From Actinobacteria bacterium UBA3086 (GTDB lineage: Bacteria > Actinomycetota > Coriobacteriia > Anaerosomatales > UBA3086): a stretch of 12,859 nt of DNA. The stretch is from NCBI GenBank assembly GCA_002367305.1, contig DFBG01000082.1, positions 1 to 12,859 of the forward strand. Reading direction: 5' to 3'. A program made the translations under genes and the position numbers. This document shows, piece after piece, positions 7,168 to 12,859 of the stretch (positions within the stretch are counted from its first letter, which is position 1; each line of letters opens with the position of its first letter). The notes beneath the pieces are model-generated. The model did no database searches. It saw nothing but the letters and a program-made list of their open reading frames with translations, and was not told the DNA's origin.

Positions 7168-7187
7168 TTCGTTAGCATTTTAACGAA
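7168..7187. promoter_or_regulatory. Operator-like dyad over a -10 box upstream of the TPR/NHL genes
   Basis: TTCGTTA (7168-7174) and TAACGAA (7181-7187) are perfect inverted repeats with a 6-nt centre. The centre contains TAAAAT on the minus strand (7182-7177), a good -10, though no convincing -35 is present. The GTTA-N6-TAAC core has the spacing of the Rex box TTGTTAA-N4-TTAACAA and agrees with it at 11 of 14 defined positions. A repressor bound here would block the TPR/NHL unit. Confidence 0.45.
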
Positions 7188-7251
7188 CAATCATGCGTCG
7201 GCTATCCTACCAGCAATTTTCAGGCTTCTCAATATTCTTGGGCCTGTCGCC

Positions 7252-8406
7252 CTAAAACGGTGACGACAGGTGGCACAGGCCACAGAACGAGACGTCGTGA
7301 CAGTTGCATCCGCCGGGCCAGTTGGTTGCCGCCGCAGGACCGTGCTGAGGGAACCATTTGTCGTACGTGCCGTGAATATTCACATCTGTATGACATCCAC
7401 ACCCTAGCGAGGATGATGCCGACTCGTGACACCTCGCGCACAATCCCGGGTTCGACCACGATTGCCCAGCGTGTTCGGAGAAAAAGACCGTGGGATGCGG
7501 AAGCTCCAGTCCATGACACTCGATACAACGTTCGGTCGTGCCAGCGGTATGACAACCGGAACAGCGGATATTTGCGGGAGTGTTACCAACAGGCTGCGAT
7601 TCACGAGTGTCCGAAGGACGCCCGTCATGACAGGTGAGACAGTCGGATTCGGCACGAACCCCGTCATGGCAGACAAGGCACACTGTCATCATCGAACGCT
7701 CAATCGAGCGACCCTGGTCTGCTGCCAACTGAGCGTGACCCGAGAACATGTGACATGTCGTACAGGCGAACCCCTCAGCGACCACATCAGCGTGACGCAT
7801 GCGGATCTTGGTCCCCGTCAGCTCATTCACGATCTCCGCGTGGCACCCAAGGCAGCGATCGGAAAATACACTTTCCGAGGCGACCAGCGGCGCCGATGAG
7901 TCACTGGACTCGAACACGACATACCGGATCACACCAGTTGCAGACGCACGCAGCGATCCAAAGAGTCCGGCAGAGGCGTGACAGTCGTAGCACGAAACCT
8001 GGGAATGAACGTCAGCCTCCCATGCAAGAACAGCGTTCCCGGTCGCGTGGCAAGAACCACAGCGTTGCCCCACTGAGACACGCCCAGGCGACAGCCCAGC
8101 CACAACCAGTAGCAGCGCGACCGCGAGAACGATGACCGCGAAGAACTGTATACGCACGCGATGATTCACCCGAAGGCCCAACCGCCTCTTGCGGACCATG
8201 CCGCGAGTGATATCTACCAGAGCGATCATGAACAGGACCGAAAGAATCAGGACAAGTCCGGCGATGGCTGCAAGGAGCAGCGACTCCTGCGGGTACCCGC
8301 GCGGATCCGCCAGAACGTCAGGAATTCGCTCCCGAATAGCCGCGAGTCCTGTTTCAATCTGGAGCATGATGTTGTTTAAACGCTCGATCATGTCATCACA
8401 ACCCAT
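7252..8406 (-). CDS. Membrane multiheme c-type cytochrome (10 CXXCH plus 2 CXCH)
   Basis: A 384-residue protein. Membrane helices lie at about 42-63 and 87-105; the heme region follows and should be extracytoplasmic. CXXCH motifs begin at residues 116, 139, 185, 215, 243, 256, 282, 294, 323 and 375. Two further sites, CGCH at 336-339 and CNCH at 367-370, have a single residue between the cysteines. Both stand where the neighbouring cytochrome's diheme repeat has CXXCH. Segments such as CIECHGLELPHPTVFFSEH match the same repeat in the gene upstream. The ATG used (8406) overlaps the previous stop by 11 bases; ATG 8391, four bases after the tandem TGA TGA, is an alternative. It probably passes electrons between the NapC-like partner and an external acceptor. 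No substrate-binding site is recognised. Confidence 0.85.
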   Translation of the reverse strand: MGCDDMIERLNNIMLQIETGLAAIRERIPDVLADPRGYPQESLLLAAIAGLVLILSVLFMIALVDITRGMVRKRRLGLRVNHRVRIQFFAVIVLAVALLLVVAGLSPGRVSVGQRCGSCHATGNAVLAWEADVHSQVSCYDCHASAGLFGSLRASATGVIRYVVFESSDSSAPLVASESVFSDRCLGCHAEIVNELTGTKIRMRHADVVAEGFACTTCHMFSGHAQLAADQGRSIERSMMTVCLVCHDGVRAESDCLTCHDGRPSDTRESQPVGNTPANIRCSGCHTAGTTERCIECHGLELPHPTVFFSEHAGQSWSNPGLCARCHESASSSLGCGCHTDVNIHGTYDKWFPQHGPAAATNWPGGCNCHDVSFCGLCHLSSPF

Positions 8407-9388
8407 GCACCATGCCTACGCCGGGCACATTGGGGTGACTCGATTCAAAGTGACACATATCGCACGAGAGTTGCTGATGACACCTACTGCAGACCTCTTC
8501 TCCCAAGCGAACTGCCTCGGGACCGTGAAGTGGCAGAAAGTCCTCACTGTGCGGCATCTGTATCTGGTGACAGGAACCACACCACGCTTGGTCATGACAT
8601 GTCTCGCACACCTCTCGACCCGATTGGCTCACATCGCGCCCGTGCTCAACCACCCAATCCGCTGGATGAGGAACTCGAACGGCATGACAGCCGATGCAGA
8701 ACCTAGGAACGTGACATGACGTGCAGGTGTCGAGATCACCCATCCCGTGAGTCTCTCGCCATTCTTCGCCGTGGGTGGCTCTCCATGCGTTGGTTCCTTC
8801 GCGTCGCTCAGATGGCTCGCCAGGAACGTGGCAAGTCTCGCATGCATCGATGTTCTGCAGACTTGTGCGATGGCACGACGTGCAGTCCTCCATGGCCAGA
8901 AGCCGATACCAATGACCCTCCACGGCATGCCCAATGCCGCCGTGACATTCCGTGCAAGGAACATCCAAGAAGTCTTGATGTCTGACAGCTACTGCATTGG
9001 CAACAATCACTCCGTCGGTGATGGACGCATGGCAGTCGATGCATCCCGCGACATCGAAGGATGTAGACTGCATCACGCCCTCAGGCGGCGCACCCGCCCA
9101 CGTGATCGCACGCATCCCGTCGGAGAGATGCCCCAGCACTCCACGGGTGGCGTGGCAGTCGGAACAGTCGAGTGATGCGTGTGGCGAATCAGCTGCCGCC
9201 TCGCTGTAGGGCTGCATGGAATGGCAACTCGTACACCCGATGTCCGCCGAGACCCCCATACCGAGAAGCATCAGGGCGAGCGGGAGCAGCACCGCGATGA
9301 CCGCACACGCGAATACCACGCGCCACACGATCTGCCGCGTACGTGAGTGCTTGTTACGCTTTCTGCGCACCGCCCTAAGGGCCGGCAT
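8396..9388 (-). CDS. NapC/NrfH-like membrane-anchored dodecaheme cytochrome
   Basis: A 330-residue protein. ATG 9388 follows GGAAGGGG by about seven bases and overlaps the upstream gene by 14. Residues 20-44 are a single N-terminal anchor after a basic stretch. CTSCHSMQPY at 52-61, followed by SPHASLDCSDCH, matches the start of NapC/NirT/NrfH quinol dehydrogenases, in which the Met two residues after the first CXXCH ligates heme 1. There are twelve CXXCH motifs, beginning at 52, 75, 116, 145, 169, 183, 222, 231, 261, 270, 300 and 309. The last six form three copies of a diheme unit (C-x2-CH-x4-C-x2-CH-x4-PH, then W/F-x3-HG). Likely role: take electrons from menaquinol and deliver them to periplasm-side or surface cytochromes. 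Twelve hemes is far beyond the usual four or five of NapC-type proteins. Confidence 0.9.
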   Translation of the reverse strand: MPALRAVRRKRNKHSRTRQIVWRVVFACAVIAVLLPLALMLLGMGVSADIGCTSCHSMQPYSEAAADSPHASLDCSDCHATRGVLGHLSDGMRAITWAGAPPEGVMQSTSFDVAGCIDCHASITDGVIVANAVAVRHQDFLDVPCTECHGGIGHAVEGHWYRLLAMEDCTSCHRTSLQNIDACETCHVPGEPSERREGTNAWRATHGEEWRETHGMGDLDTCTSCHVPRFCIGCHAVRVPHPADWVVEHGRDVSQSGREVCETCHDQAWCGSCHQIQMPHSEDFLPLHGPEAVRLGEEVCSRCHQQLSCDMCHFESSHPNVPGVGMVHGL

Positions 9389-11144
9389 CGGCGGCCCCTT
9401 CCAGGACGTCGAATGCGATGGGCTCATCAGGATAGAGCTTGAGTACTTCTCGCGCCATGGCGCGCGCCTCATCCGAGCGATCAGCCTGGGCCAGCGCGAC
9501 CATCGTCTTCAGCCTGACCTGCAGACCCAAGGGATACCGCGCCACCGCCTCTAGATACTCCTCGGCGACCACGGACGGGTCAGCTGTGTAACTAACAAGC
9601 GTGGCTTGTGCCAACTCGAGATCGTACGAACCCGGCTCTAGCAACAATCCCTCCAGAAGTGAATCGAATGCAACACCAGCCGCATCGCCCCCAAGGTACG
9701 CGGCAGCGTCGGCCTGAGCGACTCGATATACATCCGTATAGGGATTCATGCGGGTCGCTTCCTCATGCGCGGCAACGGCGCCTGAGAAATCAGCACGCTG
9801 AAATCGATCCAACCCCGTGGCGTAGGAGGCGTCCGCAACGAGATACCACCCGGCGCTCAATGCGACAGCTGCTGCCGTGATCGCAGAGAACAACGCAAGC
9901 CGAGAAACACCAGGCTCGGCAGAATCGCGCTCGGAGTTCGAATCTGTGTCCCCGCGAGCGATGAGCGACCTGCCCACAAGGACGCCGCCGAACAGCCACC
10001 CCAGAGCACTCGTTTCAACCGTGGCGATGCCGAATACCCCTTGGCCCACGAATGCCGCAAATCCCACCAATGCCATAAGCGAGGCGGCGTCTCGGCCACG
10101 AGCGCTTCGATATCCCATCGAGCCCACCATTGAGATCAACAGGAGGCTCATCAATCCGGCAGGAATCCCTGACTCGGCAATCACCTGCAGGAACTGCGAG
10201 TGCGCCTGATCGGGCCGAACATCGGCCACTTCGGCGATCGCATGCGCTGTCGGCTGATACATAGGAAACTCATATAGATAGCGACCGGGGCCGACACCGA
10301 GAACAGGATTGTCGGCGACCATAGCGGCCGTCCCTCGCCATATCTGCAGTCGGCTCGCGGCTGAACCCGAAGCGAGTGAGGCCGGATTCAGTTTGCTGAG
10401 CGCCTCTGTGTCCGAGGCCACCGCCCCAAGACCCAGCAACAACACGAGCGCCACCACAGGAGCCGCTCGACGAACAGACGGTCTAACGACCGCGACCAGC
10501 ACGACCACCGCAACGATCAACCCGAACCACGCGCCACGAGAACTCACGACACCCATGGCGACAGCCCCGGAGGCCGCCGCAACGATCAGCCAGTTTCTCC
10601 ATGGCCCGCGCTCAACGAAGGCTGCTGCCGCGCAGAGGGACACCAGGACGGCGAGCCAGGACCCGGTGAGTACCCGGTTGCCCATGGTGCCGTCAGGGGT
10701 GTATCCGCCCAGAACCTGATACCCGATCACGATCGCCTGGAGAACAACGGCTACCGCCGCAGCCTTCGCGACGAATCGCATCGAACCGCGGAACGACATG
10801 GCTCCAACTACGCCAACAACAAGCATCAGGGCGAGTGTGAGAAGTCCCTGGAATCGGCCGTGAACCCCCCAGAGTGCCGACGCCGGCCCGTTGACGAAAG
10901 CTGAGGCAAGCGCCAACGCAAAAAGCAGGACGGCGGGGAGAGCGACCCTGCCGACCGGTTCGTCCCTGGTGTGACATGACGTCGCGAGCGCTGCAAGGGC
11001 CACTGCTATGGAAACCAGAATCGCCCGCGCCGGCTGGTACACGTCGCTCACCAAGGGCAGGTTCACGAATGCTGCTGCGAGCACGAGAATCGTCGCAAAC
11101 TTGATGACAGAATCACGGCGCTCGACTAAGATTGTGATTTGCAT
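9375..11144 (-). CDS. O-antigen ligase/polymerase-like (Wzy_C) membrane protein with C-terminal TPRs
   Basis: A 589-residue protein with about ten or eleven hydrophobic segments up to residue 430. The large-loop signature of the Wzy_C family is present: RLQIWRGTAAMVADNPVLGVGPG near 268-290 and DQAHSQFLQVIAESG near 315-330, with its conserved His. Residues 440-589 are TPR-like helices (e.g. DRFQRADFSGAVAAHEEATRMNP). Family members are WaaL ligases, Wzy polymerases and PglL/PilO oligosaccharyltransferases, which act on lipid-linked sugars outside the membrane; TPR extensions occur in several. In a presumed monoderm without LPS, glycan polymerase or protein O-glycosylation fit better than O-antigen ligation. 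ATG 11144 is the only near start and has no ribosome-binding site, so the mRNA may be leaderless. It is the first gene of a three-gene overlapping unit with two cytochromes. Confidence 0.8.
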   Translation of the reverse strand: MQITILVERRDSVIKFATILVLAAAFVNLPLVSDVYQPARAILVSIAVALAALATSCHTRDEPVGRVALPAVLLFALALASAFVNGPASALWGVHGRFQGLLTLALMLVVGVVGAMSFRGSMRFVAKAAAVAVVLQAIVIGYQVLGGYTPDGTMGNRVLTGSWLAVLVSLCAAAAFVERGPWRNWLIVAAASGAVAMGVVSSRGAWFGLIVAVVVLVAVVRPSVRRAAPVVALVLLLGLGAVASDTEALSKLNPASLASGSAASRLQIWRGTAAMVADNPVLGVGPGRYLYEFPMYQPTAHAIAEVADVRPDQAHSQFLQVIAESGIPAGLMSLLLISMVGSMGYRSARGRDAASLMALVGFAAFVGQGVFGIATVETSALGWLFGGVLVGRSLIARGDTDSNSERDSAEPGVSRLALFSAITAAAVALSAGWYLVADASYATGLDRFQRADFSGAVAAHEEATRMNPYTDVYRVAQADAAAYLGGDAAGVAFDSLLEGLLLEPGSYDLELAQATLVSYTADPSVVAEEYLEAVARYPLGLQVRLKTMVALAQADRSDEARAMAREVLKLYPDEPIAFDVLEGAADAGP

Positions 11145-11153
11145 AACAAACTC

Positions 11154-11183
11154 AGACTACTTTCCGCTAGGGCAGAACGTCAA
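11154..11183 (-). promoter_or_regulatory. Promoter of the ligase/cytochrome operon, probably leaderless
   Basis: TTGACG (11183-11178) and TAGTCT (11159-11154) are separated by 18 bp. The -35 matches five of six and the -10 has the actinobacterial TAnnnT form. Only nine bases lie between the -10 and ATG 11144, so the transcript would begin a few bases before the ATG. That agrees with the missing ribosome-binding site. Confidence 0.4.
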
Positions 11184-11303
11184 CTCTGAGACTCTCAAAT
11201 CACCATTTCCAAAAGACTCCTATACCCTCCCTCGTCAAACTCGGCGCGTGGATTGCTTATGTACTTGGAAACAACACCTGCACAGATTGACCAAGGAGGC
11301 GCA

Positions 11304-11921
11304 GTGACCATCAAGCGTATCGCTCTCGCCGCACTCGTGATCGTGATAGCCGTGTCCGTCACTGGCTGCTCGTTGTTCGAGAAAGATCCCGAGCTCAGAG
11401 ACGTCTCAGCACGCGACGGGCTCTACCACTTCCAGATACCATCCAACTGGCAGGACTTGGTCGACTCTCAAGCAGTCGCAATCTATGCCGCCGACGAGTT
11501 ACCGGAGGCAGGACAGCCATCCGACACACTGTCGATCATCGCGCTGACGGCCAAAGAAACCACAGATGCACCCGTGGCCGACGAGATCGTTCGCATCACG
11601 ACCAATCGCTCCATCCAGCGAAGCTGGACAGACACCGAGATCGGCGATCCCTACGAGACTACCGTCGGAGGACGAACTGCGTTCGCGGTCGAGGTTGCAG
11701 CAATAGATGGGAACAGCAACCCGTTCATGGGTCGCTTCTACTTGGTTCGTACGGCGGGGAGCGAGATCCTGATCGTTGCCGTAGCACCGACCGACCTTTA
11801 CGCGGACTACGTGCCCGACCTTGAGGGTGTCATTGAGCGCTGGTACTGGCACCAGCCTGATTCGCAGACGACCGACATGGAAGTCGATATGCCTCTGGAG
11901 ACCACGGGTACCATCGAGTAG
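11304..11921 (+). CDS. Lipoprotein of unknown function, PsbP/LpqN-like
   Basis: A 205-residue protein. GTG 11304 lies four bases after AAGGAGG (11293-11299); a longer open frame upstream has no such site. The N-terminus is a lipoprotein signal, IKRIALAALVIVIAVSVTGC, with the lipobox VTGC, so the mature protein should be lipid-anchored outside the membrane. The mature part, with YHFQIPSNWQDLVDS, an SDTLSIIAL strand, and a VGGRTAFAVEVAA...GRFYLVRTAGSEILIVAVAP stretch, resembles the PsbP-like/LpqN-like fold of small actinobacterial lipoproteins. The function is unknown. It is divergent from the cytochrome operon and convergent, 16 bp apart, with the Rex-like gene. No terminator is visible between those two, so their transcripts may overlap. 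Confidence 0.8.
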   Translation: MTIKRIALAALVIVIAVSVTGCSLFEKDPELRDVSARDGLYHFQIPSNWQDLVDSQAVAIYAADELPEAGQPSDTLSIIALTAKETTDAPVADEIVRITTNRSIQRSWTDTEIGDPYETTVGGRTAFAVEVAAIDGNSNPFMGRFYLVRTAGSEILIVAVAPTDLYADYVPDLEGVIERWYWHQPDSQTTDMEVDMPLETTGTIE

Positions 11922-11937
11922 TTTTCCCCACGAACTC

Positions 11938-12594
11938 CTACGGCCGCGCACTACCCGCAATCGGAACCTGACACTTGCACGCGAGCGACTTGATGTCGCA
12001 GGGCATGCGCACGTGATGGATGTCCATACCCTCTGGTCGCTGGAGCTTGATAGCCGGCGTGAGCAGAAGCGCTCCGGTGATACCGGCCTTCGCAAGCAGA
12101 TCGAGCGTCATCTGCACCCAGCCAGGAGAACAGGCTACGAGGGCAACGCGTACATCAAGAGCCGGATCGATATCGGGGAGTTCGGTCACGTGGCGAACCA
12201 CCATGCCGTGGACCTCTTTGCCCACATCCTCCGGCATCTCGGAGTAGTACCCCACCGGCTTCACTCCATAACTCTCAGAGGGGAACACGACCTGCAGGGC
12301 CTCGATCATCTGAATGCTTCCGACCTTGACGATCGGGTACTCCTCGGACAGACCCAGGAACTCGGTCAGTGCGTGGAACAGCGTGTCAGACTCGTAGCCC
12401 GCACCCGGACGCCCTACTCCACCAATGAAGGACATGTCCCTGCGGACCGTCTCTTCTTTGATGCTCAGTTCAGCAGCGAGCTGCCGAGAGGTGATCCGGC
12501 CGACGGCCCCTTTACGGAGCAGCTCCCCCAAGTAGCAGTGATACAAGGACAGACGATACACCGACGCCTCGGGAACTCGTTGATCCTGCGACAA
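11938..12594 (-). CDS. Rex-like redox regulator with degenerate nucleotide-binding motif
   Basis: A 218-residue protein. TTG 12594 is chosen because VPEASVYRLSLYHCYL, the usual N-terminus of Rex, follows six residues later. Residues 7-82 match the Rex winged helix: TSRQLAAELSIKEETVRRDMSFIG and GRPGAGYESDTLFHALTEFLGL. The second domain has the Rex order of elements (GKEVHGMVVRHVTELPD, ALVACSP, LAKAGITGALLLTP, RPEGMDIHHV). Where Rex has GxGNLG there is VGSIQMIEAL (91-100), lacking the glycine-rich loop that binds NAD(H). Five cysteines are present (20, 155, 199, 206, 208), the last three close together near the C-terminus. Known Rex proteins repress respiratory genes until NADH rises; this one may sense another signal. 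It faces the lipoprotein gene tail to tail. Confidence 0.8.
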   Translation of the reverse strand: MSQDQRVPEASVYRLSLYHCYLGELLRKGAVGRITSRQLAAELSIKEETVRRDMSFIGGVGRPGAGYESDTLFHALTEFLGLSEEYPIVKVGSIQMIEALQVVFPSESYGVKPVGYYSEMPEDVGKEVHGMVVRHVTELPDIDPALDVRVALVACSPGWVQMTLDLLAKAGITGALLLTPAIKLQRPEGMDIHHVRMPCDIKSLACKCQVPIAGSARP

Positions 12595-12632
12595 GCTACT
12601 CGACCCCCAACTGGACTTCGCTAGTTTCTAAC

Positions 12633-12661
12633 ACTATATCTGTTCAGACACGAGTTGCCTA
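12633..12661 (-). promoter_or_regulatory. Promoter of the Rex-like gene
   Basis: TAGGCA (12661-12656) and TATAGT (12638-12633) lie 17 bp apart, four and five of six matches. The start of transcription would be near 12625, a leader of about 30 nt. A GTTG-N11-CAAC dyad (12654-12672) overlaps the -35 and TAGT-N7-ACTA (12622-12636) overlaps the -10; either could be an autoregulatory site. Neither matches the standard Rex box. Confidence 0.45.
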
Positions 12662-12814
12662 TTGGATACAACATTCAGTGGAAAATCCGCCAACGACGCC
12701 CCATTCAAGCACGCGAAGTGCCGAAATACTGCGGCAATGTATCTCCAAAGAATACGTCCGAAACATCCCGAATCAGTTCATGAGACCACGAACATCTGCA
12801 CCAGCGCGCAGCGG

Positions 12815-12859
12815 CTACTCCGTGATCGGGTCGGGAATCTCCTCGTCCGTGAGCGGAAA
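12815..12859 (-). CDS. C-terminal tail of an unidentified protein
   Basis: Reading in from the right edge on the minus strand gives 14 codons, FPLTDEEIPDPITE, then TAG. The acidic, Pro-containing ending looks like a protein terminus, but this is too short to identify and could be chance. The 220 bp between it and the Rex-like gene hold a promoter and no evident gene. Confidence 0.35.
   Translation of the reverse strand, partial: FPLTDEEIPDPITE

Noticed and set aside
7188..7251. Terminator after the 384-residue cytochrome
   Set aside because: Only weak short stems (GGGC/GCCC and CAGGC/GCCTG) without a T-tract are visible, so I do not call one.
1..12859. CRISPR arrays, insertion sequences, tRNA or rRNA genes
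   Set aside because: I saw no regularly spaced repeats, transposase-like proteins, terminal repeats or tRNA-like sequence by eye; a tRNAscan/Infernal run could still find something small.

Overview
The window reads as the chromosome of an anaerobic, GC-rich actinobacterium. My best guess is Coriobacteriia or the OPB41/Anaerosomatales group. That placement is inferred from the combination of multiheme cytochromes, an actinobacterial-type Rex homologue, GTG/TTG starts, a lipoprotein and an apparent lack of outer-membrane genes; no rRNA or marker gene is present to confirm it.

Layout: (1) 1-354, minus, the N-terminal part of a B12-binding/radical SAM type protein, running off the left edge. (2) 519-2246, plus, a membrane protein fused to a spermidine-synthase-like domain. 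(3) 2247-2699, a gene-free convergent region. (4) 2769-4613, minus, a secreted seven-heme cytochrome whose reading frame is crossed by one in-frame UGA followed by a SECIS-like hairpin. It has its own promoter with a Rex-box-like site and its own terminator. (5) 4889-7101, minus, a two-gene unit: a membrane-anchored TPR protein and a membrane-anchored NHL beta-propeller, ended by a strong terminator. (6) 7252-11144, minus, three overlapping genes: an O-antigen-ligase/polymerase-like protein with C-terminal TPRs, a NapC/NrfH-like dodecaheme cytochrome and a second membrane multiheme cytochrome with two odd CXCH motifs. (7) 11304-11921, plus, a lipoprotein. (8) 11938-12594, minus, a Rex-like regulator that has lost the recognisable dinucleotide-binding motif. 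(9) 12815-12859, minus, a probable C-terminal tail of another gene.

How it may work together (inference): the NapC-like cytochrome could take electrons from menaquinol, pass them to the second membrane cytochrome and on to the secreted cytochrome, making a route to an extracellular acceptor. The NHL and TPR proteins would help assemble or anchor it, and the WaaL/PglL-like enzyme might glycosylate surface parts. A Rex-family protein is encoded in the window and Rex-box-like dyads overlap two of the cluster's promoters, so redox control is plausible.

The most interesting point is the in-frame UGA in the secreted cytochrome. The downstream frame stays intact for 205 codons with three more CXXCH motifs. 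That fits either a selenocysteine-containing multiheme cytochrome or a recent nonsense mutation; the sequence alone cannot decide.
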